A stretch of 64,000 nt of DNA from Streptomyces paludis (GCF_003344965.1 NZ_CP031194.1:2914001-2978000), one strand, 5' to 3'. Positions 44,243 through 52,898 are shown, counted from the first letter of the stretch. The notes: generated by a model from the sequence alone, not told the origin. Made by a program: numbers and translations.

Positions 44243-44645
44243 CGTCGAACTCGCACCACACGATCTTGCCGGGATCCCGCTCGCCGACCCCCCAGGTGTC
44301 GGCGAGCGCTTCCACGAGCAGCAACCCCCGCCCCGACTCAGCCGCCCCCGCGCCGCGCGCCGCGTCGGCCGGCGCGCTCACCCGGGGCTGCCCGCCGCCG
44401 CTGTCATGGACCTCGATCCGCAGCGGCCCGTCCGCGCACCACCACAGCCGCAGCAGAAACCCCCGCCCCGGCGGCACGCCGTGGATGAGCGCGTTGGTGG
44501 TCAACTCGCTGACACAGAGCAGCACATCGTCCAGCCGCGCGCCAAGGCCCCATTCCTCCGCAGCGGCACGGACAAACTCCCTGGCAGCGGGCACGGACTG
44601 ACGCTCACGCCGATAGAAACGCTCACGCAGCAGATGGTGTTGCAT
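44190..44645 (-). CDS. ATP-binding protein, anti-sigma serine kinase-like (HATPase)
   Basis: A 151-residue GHKL ATPase with N box SELTTNALIHG (residues ~47-57) and GRGLLLVEALADTWGVGERD near 109-128. It converges on the methyltransferase gene and overlaps its 3' end by about 50 bases. It is divergent from the DUF5753 regulator, reproducing the arrangement at 7.2-8.7 kb. The ATG at 44645 is preferred; a GTG at 44657 is possible. It could act on an unidentified sigma or anti-sigma factor. Confidence 0.85.
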   Translation of the reverse strand: MQHHLLRERFYRRERQSVPAAREFVRAAAEEWGLGARLDDVLLCVSELTTNALIHGVPPGRGFLLRLWWCADGPLRIEVHDSGGGQPRVSAPADAARGAGAAESGRGLLLVEALADTWGVGERDPGKIVWCEFDVRADGQASRARDVVRQA

Positions 44646-44702
44646 CGTCTCGTTCACGAGACGAGTGTCACTGTGCGTGACTACACTGGTGCAGTGCGTG
44701 GA

Positions 44703-44725
44703 CCCGTACATCGAAACTGTACGGG
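44703..44725. promoter_or_regulatory. Inverted repeat, candidate operator
   Basis: CCCGTAC and GTACGGG form a perfect 7-bp dyad around ATCGAAACT, in the 124-base space between the divergent HATPase and regulator genes. A further half-site (CGTACGGG) occurs at about 44739. The regulator encoded next door is the obvious candidate to bind here. Confidence 0.55.
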
Positions 44726-44769
44726 TGGCTGCGCGTGACGTACGGGTGAGGAAGGGGAGTTGGAGAGTC

Positions 44770-45597
44770 ATGCACCCCAGAAAACGGCCACGCAAGAACG
44801 CGTCGGCGATGAAGCTCGTAGGCAAGCTGGTGGCCCGGTTCCGCGAGGCGGCGGGACTCACCCAGCGCGAACTGGCCGAGCGGCTGAACGCGCACGAGGA
44901 GACGATCGCCTCCATCGAACAGGGCAGAAGGCCGCTCAAGCCGGACATGGCGGAAGCGATGGACCAGCTGCTGGAGACGAAACGGGCGCTGGAGACGGCG
45001 GTGGAGAACATGCCGGAGATCGACCTGATCCCGGCGTGGGCGGAGGAGTACATGGATCTGGAGAGCGAGGCGATCGCGCTGTCGTTCTTCGCGAACCAGG
45101 TGCTGCCGGGCCTGCTTCAGCCGAAGCCCTACGCGCAGGCGGTCTTCCGCAGCAGAGTCCCGGTCTTCAGCCAGGACGAGATCACCGCCCTGGTCACCTC
45201 CCGGCTGGAGCGCCAGGAAATCCTGCGCCCCAAAGTGCCGCCCGCCATCAGCTTCATCCTCTCCGAAGCCGTCGTGCTCGCGCGGCTCGGCGGCGACAAG
45301 GTGTACGCGGAGACGCTCCGGCACCTCCATACCTGTGCGGAGCTGCCTGGTATCACCCTCCAAGTGATCCCGCTCAGCCGGCAGACCCACGCGGCCCTGG
45401 ACGGCCCCTTCGTCCTCATCGAAACACCGGACCACCAGCACCTCGGATACACCGAGACCCAGCGCGGCAGCCAGATCGTCTCCGACCCCGACGAGGTCAG
45501 CATCCTCTCTCAGAAATATGCGATGCTGCGGACGCAGGCCCTCAACCCAGAGGACACGAAGGCCCTGTTGGACCGGCTGCTAAGGGGAGAGCAATGA
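44770..45597 (+). CDS. XRE-family regulator with DUF5753 domain
   Basis: A 275-residue regulator. The helix-turn-helix is at residues ~18-70 (LVARFREAAGLTQRELAERL, then ETIASIEQGRRPLKPDMA); the DUF5753 domain follows (VLPGLLQPKPYAQAVFRS, VTSRLERQEIL, ISFILSEAVVLARLGG, LPGITLQVIPLSRQTHAALD). It partners the DUF397 gene that overlaps its stop (ATGA). The ATG has GGAGAG upstream; an in-frame ATG at 44809 (MKLVGKLV) is a weaker alternative. Confidence 0.88.
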   Translation: MHPRKRPRKNASAMKLVGKLVARFREAAGLTQRELAERLNAHEETIASIEQGRRPLKPDMAEAMDQLLETKRALETAVENMPEIDLIPAWAEEYMDLESEAIALSFFANQVLPGLLQPKPYAQAVFRSRVPVFSQDEITALVTSRLERQEILRPKVPPAISFILSEAVVLARLGGDKVYAETLRHLHTCAELPGITLQVIPLSRQTHAALDGPFVLIETPDHQHLGYTETQRGSQIVSDPDEVSILSQKYAMLRTQALNPEDTKALLDRLLRGEQ

Positions 45598-45836
45598 GCA
45601 CCGCACTTGAGTGGTTCAAGTCCAGCTACAGCGGCAGCGACGGCGGCGAGTGCCTCGAAGTCGCCTACGCCTGGCGCAAGTCCAGCTACAGCGGCAGCGA
45701 AGGCGGCGAGTGCCTGGAGATGGCCGCCCATCCCGCCGCCGTGCACATCCGGGACTCCAAGGTCCCCGACGGACCGATGCTGACCCTCGCCCCCACCGCC
45801 TGGGCCGCCTTCACCGGACACGTCACCACTCGCTGA
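45594..45836 (+). CDS. DUF397 protein with duplicated N-terminal motif
   Basis: An 80-residue DUF397 protein in which the signature motif occurs twice in tandem: WFKSSYSGSDGGECLEVA and WRKSSYSGSEGGECLEMA, 48 bases apart at DNA level with near-identical codons. The single C-terminal half follows (VHIRDSKVPDGPMLTLAPTA, WAAFTGHV). Normal members carry one motif. The ATG overlaps the regulator stop (ATGA). Confidence 0.87.
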   Translation: MSTALEWFKSSYSGSDGGECLEVAYAWRKSSYSGSEGGECLEMAAHPAAVHIRDSKVPDGPMLTLAPTAWAAFTGHVTTR

Positions 45837-45878
45837 GGGCAAGCCCAACACACGAGCCCAACTGTCGTTACACAGAGG

Positions 45879-45927
45879 CCGGTTGGTGAGACAGAACCCG
45901 GACATTCACGAGATCATTTCATGAACA
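45879..45927 (+). repeat. 49-bp upstream element, copy B
   Basis: Same arrangement as at 41171-41219: GCCGGTT, ACAGAACCCGGACA, TCAC and ATCATTTCATGAAC. It lies 78 bases before the start of the second lipoprotein. The two copies are direct repeats 4.7 kb apart. Confidence 0.8.
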
Positions 45928-46005
45928 CATCGACCATAAAGTTGACGTTGTCAGCAGGGCACACCGCAGCTCACACCGCAGCCAACAAGTCGATGGAGAT
46001 CTCCC

Positions 46006-46641
46006 ATGCGTTCGCGTCTCGCCACCCGCTCCACCCGCGTCATCCTGGCCGTCGCCACCACCGTCGCCCTCGGCGCCGGTCTCACCGCCTGTGACGACGA
46101 GGACCTCGCCGCGGGCGGCTCCGGTGGCGCCGCGGCCTCGACGGGTGGCTCCGGCGGCTCCGGCAGCACCGGCGGCTCGTCCGACAAGGGCGGCACCGAC
46201 GGCGAGAACGCCACGGACGACAAGGGCGTCGGACAGTCCTGCGGCGCCAACGACCTGGACCTGAAGATCACCGACGCCGACGGCGGCCACTACCTCATCG
46301 CCGCCAAGGCGAAGTCGGGCATCACCTGCCAGCTGAGCGACAGCTCCGCGGTCGTCTCCTACGGCTCCGGCGAGAAGAGCACGACCTACCCGGCCGAGCT
46401 GATGGGGAAGCCCGCCCCCAGCTCCATCAAGCTCTCCGGCTCCGCCGAGGCGTTCGCCACCCTCGTGACCAACTCCGAAAGGGCCGAGGGTGCGCCGGAG
46501 TTCAAGCAGGTGAAGCTCGCTGTCAGCAATGACGACACCACCCCGGTCTCCGTCGACCTGCCCAAGTCGGCCGACTTCTCTGCCCCCGTCGTCTCCCAGT
46601 GGTACTCCACCGCCGCCGACGCCGTCATCAACGCCAACTGA
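46006..46641 (+). CDS. Secreted lipoprotein, paralogue B
   Basis: A 211-residue lipoprotein: signal peptide VILAVATTVALGAGLTAC with lipobox LTAC, an acidic start (DDEDLA), a Gly/Ser linker, and a folded part reading SCGANDLDLKITDADGGHYL and IAAKAKSGITCQLSDSS, ending VVSQWYSTAADAV. It matches paralogue A over signal peptide, first acidic residues, the CGANDLD block and the AKAKSGITC block, with divergence elsewhere. Function unknown. Confidence 0.82.
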   Translation: MRSRLATRSTRVILAVATTVALGAGLTACDDEDLAAGGSGGAAASTGGSGGSGSTGGSSDKGGTDGENATDDKGVGQSCGANDLDLKITDADGGHYLIAAKAKSGITCQLSDSSAVVSYGSGEKSTTYPAELMGKPAPSSIKLSGSAEAFATLVTNSERAEGAPEFKQVKLAVSNDDTTPVSVDLPKSADFSAPVVSQWYSTAADAVINAN

Positions 46642-46661
46642 CGCGCCCCCTGTGCACCCCA

Positions 46662-46736
46662 CGGCGGGTTTCGGGCTGTCGTATGAGAGAGCGGATGAGC
46701 GAGCAACCGCCTCATACGACAGCCGGACACCCGCCG
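46662..46736. terminator. Long two-part hairpin between convergent genes
   Basis: An inner 14-bp stem, GGCTGTCGTATGAG (46674-46687) with CTCATACGACAGCC (46711-46724), is extended by an outer 8-bp stem, CGGCGGGT (46662-46669) with ACCCGCCG (46729-46736). It lies between paralogue B and hemB. Confidence 0.75.
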
Positions 46737-46802
46737 CACAGCTGTCCCGGCAGCTGTCACGGCTGCTGTCCCGGCGGCCGTCCCGCCCCACGGCTGTCCG
46801 GC

Positions 46803-47795
46803 TCAGAGCCGCCGCGCGGCCTCCGTCGCCCAGTACGTGAGGATCATGCTCGCGCCCGCGCGCTTGATGCCCGTCAGGGTCTCCAGGATCGCGGCGTCGC
46901 GGTCGATCCAGCCCCGCTCGGCCGCCGCCTCGACCATCGCGTACTCACCCGAGATCTGGTAGGCGGCGACCGGCACGCTCGCCTCGGCGGCGATGCGCGC
47001 GAGGATGTCGAGGTACGGCAGGGCCGGCTTGACCATGACCATGTCGGCGCCCTCTTCGAGGTCGAGCGCCAGCTCCCGCAGGGAGTCCTGGACGCCGCCG
47101 GCCGGGTCCTGCTGGTAGGTCTTGCGGTCGCCGGTCAGCGACGAGCCGACGGCCTCCCGGAACGGGCCGTAGAACGCCGACGAGAACTTGGCGGTGTACG
47201 CGAGGATCGCCACGTCCTCCCGGCCTATCGTGTCCAGCGCGTCGCGGACCACGCCGACCTGGCCGTCCATCATCCCGCTGGGGCCGACCACATCGACGCC
47301 CGCGTCGGCCTGGACCTGCGCCATCTCGGCGTACCGCTCCAGCGTGGCGTCGTTGTCGATCCGGCCCCGGGCGTCCAGCACCCCGCAGTGGCCGTGGTCG
47401 GTGAACTCGTCGAGGCACAGGTCCGACATGATCAGCAGCTCATCGCCGACCTCGGCGCGTACGGCACGGATCCCGGCCTGGAGGATGCCGTCCGGGTCGG
47501 TGCCCGCCGTACCCGCCGCGTCCTTCTTGGCGTCCTCGGGAACGCCGAAGAGCATGATGCCCGACACCCCGGCCGCCGCCGCCTCCGCCGCCGCCTTCCG
47601 CAGCGTGTCCAGCGTGTGCTGGACGACGCCGGGCATCGAGGAGACGGGTACGGGCGCGCTGATGCCCTCCCGTACGAACGCGGGCAGGATCAGGTCCGCC
47701 GGGTGGACCCGGGTCTCGGCCACCATCCGCCGCAGGACCGGATTGGCCCGCAGCCGCCGGGGGCGCGAACCGGGAAAGGAACCGTACGCAGTCAT
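46803..47795 (-). CDS. hemB: Porphobilinogen synthase (delta-aminolevulinate dehydratase)
   Basis: A 330-residue enzyme condensing two 5-aminolevulinate molecules. Schiff-base lysines are in MVKPALPYLD and LTGIKRAGA. The metal region is SDLCLDEFTDHGHCG: the first and third Cys of the zinc-type C-x-C-x8-C signature are present and the second is Asp, so metal use may be intermediate. LPAFVREGI, VVGPSGMMDGQVGVVRDAL and YQISGEYAM are conserved. TATGGT six bases before the ATG at 47795 suggests a leaderless transcript of its own. It lies downstream of, and in line with, the rex-hem operon, separated by a hairpin. Confidence 0.96.
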   Translation of the reverse strand: MTAYGSFPGSRPRRLRANPVLRRMVAETRVHPADLILPAFVREGISAPVPVSSMPGVVQHTLDTLRKAAAEAAAAGVSGIMLFGVPEDAKKDAAGTAGTDPDGILQAGIRAVRAEVGDELLIMSDLCLDEFTDHGHCGVLDARGRIDNDATLERYAEMAQVQADAGVDVVGPSGMMDGQVGVVRDALDTIGREDVAILAYTAKFSSAFYGPFREAVGSSLTGDRKTYQQDPAGGVQDSLRELALDLEEGADMVMVKPALPYLDILARIAAEASVPVAAYQISGEYAMVEAAAERGWIDRDAAILETLTGIKRAGASMILTYWATEAARRL

Positions 47796-47877
47796 CCTTC
47801 GACCATAGCTCCGGCCGCCCGGTGCGCTTGCCGACAGCGAGCCCGGGAAACGAGAGCCCGCGGCACTGCCCACGCGA

Positions 47878-47914
47878 GAGGGGTCCCACCGCTTCCCTCG
47901 CGGTGGAACCCCTC
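47878..47914 (-). terminator. Hairpin between hemD and hemB
   Basis: GAGGGGT and CCACCGC (47878-47892) pair with GCGGTGG and ACCCCTC (47900-47914) with one internal mismatch and a 7-base loop. On the minus strand it follows the hemD stop by about 30 bases, so it likely ends the rex-hem transcript before the separate hemB promoter. Confidence 0.65.
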
Positions 47915-47942
47915 ATCGGCTCACGTAACCAGCCCCCGGCGT

Positions 47943-49604
47943 TCAGGTCGTCGTACGCCTTCTGCGGCTGCCGGGACGGCGCTCGCTCGGGCGGGTGACC
48001 GTTTCACCGGCTTCCTTCGCCGCCAGCCGGCGCTGCGCGCCGAACGCGGCCAGGGCCTCCGCCAGCTTGTGCACCGACGGCTCGGGCGACAGGACGTCGA
48101 CGCGCAGACCGTGCTCCTCCGCGGTCTTCGCCGTCGCCGGGCCGATACAGGCGATCACCGTCACGTTGTGCGGCTTGCCCGCGATCCCGACCAGGTTCCG
48201 TACGGTCGAGGAGGAGGTGAAGAGCACGGCGTCGAAGCCGCCGCCCTTGATCGCCTCACGGGTCTCGGCCGGCGGCGGCGAGGCGCGCACCGTGCGGTAC
48301 GCGGTGACGTCGTCGACCTCCCAGCCCAGCTCGATCAGGCCCGCCACCAGCGTCTCCGTGGCGATGTCGGCGCGCGGCAGGAACACCCGGTCGATCGGGT
48401 CGAAGACCGGGTCGTACGGCGGCCAGTCCTCCAGCAGCCCGGCCGCGGACTGCTCCCCGGAGGGTACGAGGTCGGGCTTCACGCCGAAGTCGATCAGCGA
48501 GGCGGCCGTCTGCTCGCCGACCGCGGCGACCTTGATCCCGGCGAAGGCGCGCGCGTCGAGCCCGTACTCCTCGAACTTCTCGCGCACCGCCTTGACCGCG
48601 TTGACCGAGGTGAAGGCGATCCACTCGTACCGCCCGGTGACCAGGCCCTTGACGGCCCGCTCCATCTGCTGGGGCGTACGCGGCGGCTCGACCGCGATCG
48701 TCGGCACCTCGTGCGGGACCGCGCCGTACGACCTGAGCTGGTCGGAGAGCGACGCGGCCTGCTCCTTGGTGCGCGGCACGAGGACCTTCCAGCCGAACAG
48801 CGGCTTGGACTCGAACCACGCGAGCTGGTCGCGCTGGGCCGCCGCGCTGCGCTCGCCGACCACGGCTATGACGGGCCGGTGGCCCTCCGGGGAGGGCAGC
48901 ACCTTCGCCTGCTTGAGGATCTGCGCGATGGTGCCGAGCGTGGCGTTCCACGTCCGCTGGCGGGTGGTCGTCCCCGCGACGGTGACGGTCAGCGGGGTGT
49001 CCGGTTTACGGCCGGCCGCGACCAGCTCACCGGCGGCGCCGGCGACCGTCTCCAGGGTGGCGGAGACCACGACCGTGCCGTCGCTGGCGCCGATCTCGGC
49101 CCAGCAGCGGTCGTTGGCCGTCCTGGCGTCGACGAACCGGACGTCCGCGCCCTGGGCGTCGCGCAGCGGCACTCCGGCGTACGCCGGCACACCGACCGCG
49201 GCGGCGACGCCCGGAACGACCTCGAAGGGGATGCCGGCGACAGCGCAGGCCAGCATCTCGGTGCCCGCGTCACCGTCCAGCCCCGGGTCGCCCGTGACCG
49301 CACGGACCACCCGCCTGCCGCCCCGCGCGGCCTCCATGACAATATTGGCCGCATCCCGGATCGCGGGGATCCCGGCGGCTGCTGACACATCGTCCACAAC
49401 CGTCAGCGCGGGGGTGCTCACACCCGCCCTCGCATGGCTCCGTACGACTTCGAGCACATCAGGCTCGGCGATCAGTACGTCAGCACCCGCGAGCGCCTCG
49501 ACGGCGCGGAGTGTCAGCAGACCCGGATCTCCGGGTCCGGCACCTAGGAAGGTGACGTGCCCCGATGCGGAGCAGGCCGGAAGGTCAGAGGTGGTGGGGC
49601 TCAA
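47943..49604 (-). CDS. hemD: Fused uroporphyrinogen-III C-methyltransferase / uroporphyrinogen-III synthase
   Basis: A 553-residue bifunctional enzyme. The N-terminal SUMT (CobA-type) half, residues ~10-250, has VTFLGAGPGDPGLLTLRA, VRAVTGDPGLDGDAGTEM and VVPGVAAAVGVPAYAGVPL; the C-terminal HemD half, ~270-530, has WKVLVPRTKEQAASLSDQLR, WIAFTSVNAVKAVRE and DAVLFTSSSTVRNLVG. It cyclises hydroxymethylbilane and can methylate the product to precorrin-2, the cobalamin/siroheme branch point. The start is a TTG at 49604, overlapping the hemC stop (TTGA), with GGGGGAG nine bases before it. The C-terminus is Arg/Thr-rich (RPGSRRRRTTT). Confidence 0.93.
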   Translation of the reverse strand: MSPTTSDLPACSASGHVTFLGAGPGDPGLLTLRAVEALAGADVLIAEPDVLEVVRSHARAGVSTPALTVVDDVSAAAGIPAIRDAANIVMEAARGGRRVVRAVTGDPGLDGDAGTEMLACAVAGIPFEVVPGVAAAVGVPAYAGVPLRDAQGADVRFVDARTANDRCWAEIGASDGTVVVSATLETVAGAAGELVAAGRKPDTPLTVTVAGTTTRQRTWNATLGTIAQILKQAKVLPSPEGHRPVIAVVGERSAAAQRDQLAWFESKPLFGWKVLVPRTKEQAASLSDQLRSYGAVPHEVPTIAVEPPRTPQQMERAVKGLVTGRYEWIAFTSVNAVKAVREKFEEYGLDARAFAGIKVAAVGEQTAASLIDFGVKPDLVPSGEQSAAGLLEDWPPYDPVFDPIDRVFLPRADIATETLVAGLIELGWEVDDVTAYRTVRASPPPAETREAIKGGGFDAVLFTSSSTVRNLVGIAGKPHNVTVIACIGPATAKTAEEHGLRVDVLSPEPSVHKLAEALAAFGAQRRLAAKEAGETVTRPSERRPGSRRRRTTT

Positions 49605-50614
49605 AGTGCTCGCTCCCCCATAAGACCGGCCGCACCCTTGGCGAGCATCTCGGACGCGAGTTCGCGCCCGAGCGCGGACGCGTCGCTGTGCGACGTGGGT
49701 ACGGGACCGGTGGTGGACAGCTGCACCAGCGTCGAGCCGTCGGTCGTGCCGACGACGCCGCGCAGGCGCATTTCGTTGACAACCTGTCCGTCGGCCAGCA
49801 GGTCGGCCAGCGCACCCACAGGTGCGCTGCAACCGGCCTCCAGGGCGGCGAGCAGGGAACGCTCGGCGGTCACGGCGACCCGGGTGTACGGGTCGTCGAG
49901 TTCCGCGAGCACAGCGGCGAGGTCCACGTTGACCGCGGCGCACTCGACAGCGAGGGCCCCCTGGCCGGGGGCGGGCAGCACGGCGTCGACCGACAGGAAG
50001 TCGGTCACCTCGTCCGTCCTGCCGATGCGGTGAAGCCCGGCGGCGGCGAGCACGACGGCGTCGAGTTCCCCGCTCCGGACGTAGCCGATCCGCGTGTCGA
50101 TGTTCCCGCGGATCGGTACGGTCTGTATGGCGCGGCCGTGGCCGCGCGCGTACGCGTTGAGCTGGGCCATCCGGCGCGGCGACCCCGTCCCGACGCGGGC
50201 GCCCTCGGGCAGCTGCTCGAAGGTCAGCCCGTCCCGGGCGACCAGCGCGTCGCGCGGGTCCTCCCGGCGCGGCACGGCGGCCAGCGTCAGATTGTCGGGC
50301 TGCGTGGTCGGCAGGTCCTTCAGGGAGTGCACGGCGAAGTCGACCTCACCGGCGAGCAGCGCGTCGCGCAGCGCGGTGACGAAGACGCCCGTACCGCCGA
50401 TCTGCGAGAGATGCTCGCGGGAGGTGTCGCCGTACGTGGTGATCTCGACCAGCTCGACCGGGCGGCCGGTCAGTTCGGTCACCGCCTGTGCCACCTGCCC
50501 GGACTGGGCCATGGCGAGCTTGCTGCGTCTGGTGCCGAGCCTCAGGGGGTGCTCGGACCCCAGGACCCTCTCGGGCCTCGAAGCCCGCTCGGACCTCAGT
50601 GCCTTCTCGGTCAT
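49601..50614 (-). CDS. hemC: Porphobilinogen deaminase (hydroxymethylbilane synthase)
   Basis: A 337-residue enzyme polymerising four porphobilinogens. RLGTRRSKLAMAQSGQVAQA is the N-terminal signature; DVAVHSLKDLP-like FAVHSLKDLPTTQPDNL is the active-site region; the dipyrromethane cofactor Cys is in LEAGCSAPVGA. The first ~25 residues (SERASRPERVLGSEHPLR) form an extra Ser/Arg/Glu leader. Its ATG overlaps the hemA stop (ATGA) and its stop overlaps the hemD start. Confidence 0.96.
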   Translation of the reverse strand: MTEKALRSERASRPERVLGSEHPLRLGTRRSKLAMAQSGQVAQAVTELTGRPVELVEITTYGDTSREHLSQIGGTGVFVTALRDALLAGEVDFAVHSLKDLPTTQPDNLTLAAVPRREDPRDALVARDGLTFEQLPEGARVGTGSPRRMAQLNAYARGHGRAIQTVPIRGNIDTRIGYVRSGELDAVVLAAAGLHRIGRTDEVTDFLSVDAVLPAPGQGALAVECAAVNVDLAAVLAELDDPYTRVAVTAERSLLAALEAGCSAPVGALADLLADGQVVNEMRLRGVVGTTDGSTLVQLSTTGPVPTSHSDASALGRELASEMLAKGAAGLMGERAL

Positions 50615-52002
50615 ACTCGCCCTCTGCCTACACCGTCGGTGTCATTCAGGTCGGCCCGGCTGACGGCGGCGACCGTCTGCGGGTCGAGGTCGAAGAGTTC
50701 GCGCAGCGCGTCCGCGTACCCGGCGCCGCCGGGTTCGCTGGCGAGCTGCTTGACCCGCACGGTGGGCGCGTGCAGGAGTTTGTCGACAACGCGGCGTACG
50801 GTCCTCGTGACCTCGGCCCGTTGTTTCTCGTCAAGATCGGGGAGCCTGGCTTCGAGGCGCGCGACCTCGCTGCTCACCACGTCGGCGGCCATGGCACGCA
50901 GGGCGACCACGGTCGGCGTGATGTGCGCGGCGCGCTGGGCGGCGCCGAAGGCCGCCACCTCGTCGGAGACGATCGTACGGACCTGGTCGACGTCGGTGGC
51001 CATGGGCGCGTCGGCGGATGCCTCGGCGAGCGTCTCTATGTCCACGAACCGGACGCCGCCCAGGCGGTGCGCGGCGGCGTCGATGTCCCGGGGCATAGCC
51101 AGGTCGAGCAGGGCGAGCGGGGTACGGCGGCCGTGCGCCGCGGCCTCGACGGCGTCGGCGGTCAGGACGAGGCCGGTCGAGCCCGTACAGGACACGACGA
51201 CGTCGGCGCGGGGCAGTTCGGCGTCGAGGGCGCTCATGTCGACGGCCCGCGCGCTGACGCCGGGGGCGGCGTCCGCGGCGGCGGAGCGGTGACGGAGCGG
51301 GCCGTGCTGCTGGTTGAGGATCTCCACGAGCCGGTCGGCGCGGGCGGGCGTGCGGTTGGCGACGACGATCTCCCGTACGCCGACGCGGGCGAGCGTCGCG
51401 GCGGCCAGCGAGGACATCGAGCCGGCGCCGATCACCAGCGCGCGGCGGTCCTTGGCCCAGGACTCGACGGCGGTGCCGGCGGCGAGCTGCTCCAGGCCGA
51501 AGGTGACCAGCGACTGCCCGGCGCGGTCGATGCCGGTCTCGCTGTGGGCCCGTTTCCCGACGCGCAGGGCCTGCTGGAAGAGGTCGTTGAGGAGCCGGCC
51601 GGCGCTGTGCAGTTCCTGCCCGAGCGCGAGCGCGTCCTTGATCTGGCCGAGGACCTGGCCCTCGCCGACGACCATCGAGTCCAGTCCGCAGGCCACCGAG
51701 AAGAGGTGGTGGACGGCGCGGTCCTCGTAGTGCACATAGAGATAGGGGGTCAGCTCGTCGAGCCCGACGCCGCTGTGCTGGGCGAGGAGCGTGGACAGCT
51801 CTGCGACCCCGGCGTGGAACTTGTCGACGTCGGCGTACAGCTCGATGCGGTTGCAGGTGGCGAGGATGGCCGCCTCGGTCGCGGGCTCCGCGGCGAGGGT
51901 GTCCTGCACCAGCTTGATCTGCGAGTCGGTGGTGAGCGACGCGCGCTCCAGCAGACTGACCGGTGCGCTGCGATGGCTCAGTCCGACGACCAGGATGCTC
52001 AT
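50611..52002 (-). CDS. hemA: Glutamyl-tRNA reductase
   Basis: A 463-residue NADPH-dependent enzyme making glutamate-1-semialdehyde, the committed step of the C5 heme pathway. The catalytic Cys50 is in ILATCNRIELY. VGLSHRSAPVSLLER opens the protein; GEGQVLGQIKDAL, ALVIGAGSMSSLAAATLARV (NADPH site) and VVSCTGSTG follow. A C-terminal dimerisation helix region covers ~330-430. Its ATG overlaps the rex stop (ATGA), so it is translationally coupled to the redox repressor. Confidence 0.96.
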   Translation of the reverse strand: MSILVVGLSHRSAPVSLLERASLTTDSQIKLVQDTLAAEPATEAAILATCNRIELYADVDKFHAGVAELSTLLAQHSGVGLDELTPYLYVHYEDRAVHHLFSVACGLDSMVVGEGQVLGQIKDALALGQELHSAGRLLNDLFQQALRVGKRAHSETGIDRAGQSLVTFGLEQLAAGTAVESWAKDRRALVIGAGSMSSLAAATLARVGVREIVVANRTPARADRLVEILNQQHGPLRHRSAAADAAPGVSARAVDMSALDAELPRADVVVSCTGSTGLVLTADAVEAAAHGRRTPLALLDLAMPRDIDAAAHRLGGVRFVDIETLAEASADAPMATDVDQVRTIVSDEVAAFGAAQRAAHITPTVVALRAMAADVVSSEVARLEARLPDLDEKQRAEVTRTVRRVVDKLLHAPTVRVKQLASEPGGAGYADALRELFDLDPQTVAAVSRADLNDTDGVGRGRV

Positions 52003-52823
52003 GCCGGCATCACCGCCGGGACGTCCCCGTCGGGTCCTTTGCGGCTCGCCGCGGCGCCCGTGCCCGTACCCGCTTCGGGGTCGGTGCCGGGGCCGGCGTC
52101 CGGGACGGGTGCGGTGACGACGGCGGGTGCCGGGGACAGCGCGGCCTCGGCCGCCGCCCCCTCGCCGGCCTTGCGCTGCTCGTGGAAGGCGAGAATCTGC
52201 AGCTCGATGGAGAGGTCGACCTTGCGGACGTCCACCCCGTCGGGCACGGAGAGCACGGTCGGCGCGAAGTTGAGGATCGAGGTGACCCCGGCGGCGACCA
52301 GCCGTTCGCAGACCTGCTGGGCGGCGCCCGCGGGGGTCGCGATGACCCCGATCGAGACACCGTTGTCGGTGATGATCTTCTCCAGCTCGTCCGTGTGCTG
52401 GACGGGAATGCCCGCGACCGGCTTGCCCGCCATCGCGGGATCGGCGTCTATGAGGGCGGCGACCCGGAAGCCCCGGGAGGCGAACCCGCCGTAGTTGGCG
52501 AGCGCGGCGCCGAGGTTGCCGATACCGACGATCACGACCGGCCAGTCCTGCGTCAGGCCCAGCTCGCGGGAGATCTGGTAGACGAGGTACTCGACGTCGT
52601 AGCCGACACCGCGGGTCCCGTAGGAGCCGAGGTACGAGAAGTCCTTGCGCAGCTTCGCCGAGTTGACCCCGGCCGCGGTCGCGAGTTCCTCGGAGGAGAC
52701 CGTGGGCACGGAACGCTCGGAGAGAGCGGTCAGCGCCCGCAGGTACAGCGGAAGCCGGGCGACGGTGGCCTCGGGGATTCCTCGGCTACGGGTCGCCGGT
52801 CGGTGTGTTCGGCCAGTTGCCAC
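51999..52823 (-). CDS. rex: Redox-sensing repressor Rex
   Basis: A 274-residue homodimeric repressor that leaves DNA when NADH/NAD+ rises. Winged helix at ~18-80 (PEATVARLPLYLRAL, VSSEELATAAGVNSAKLRKD, FSYLGSYGTRGVGYDV) and Rossmann NADH domain from ~85 (VVIVGIGNLGAALANY; ALIDADPAMAGKPVAG). A Pro/Gly/Ala-rich tail of ~45 residues follows the fold. The GTG start has AGGAG at six bases. It heads rex-hemA-hemC-hemD, as in S. coelicolor, and a Rex operator lies 76 bases upstream, implying autoregulation. Confidence 0.95.
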   Translation of the reverse strand: MATGRTHRPATRSRGIPEATVARLPLYLRALTALSERSVPTVSSEELATAAGVNSAKLRKDFSYLGSYGTRGVGYDVEYLVYQISRELGLTQDWPVVIVGIGNLGAALANYGGFASRGFRVAALIDADPAMAGKPVAGIPVQHTDELEKIITDNGVSIGVIATPAGAAQQVCERLVAAGVTSILNFAPTVLSVPDGVDVRKVDLSIELQILAFHEQRKAGEGAAAEAALSPAPAVVTAPVPDAGPGTDPEAGTGTGAAASRKGPDGDVPAVMPA

Positions 52824-52898
52824 GGTGCTCCTGCGGGATGAGCGGGGCTGTAGGCGGCCGTATGTCCCAGGACCGCCCCGTCCCCTGCAGGCTATGTC

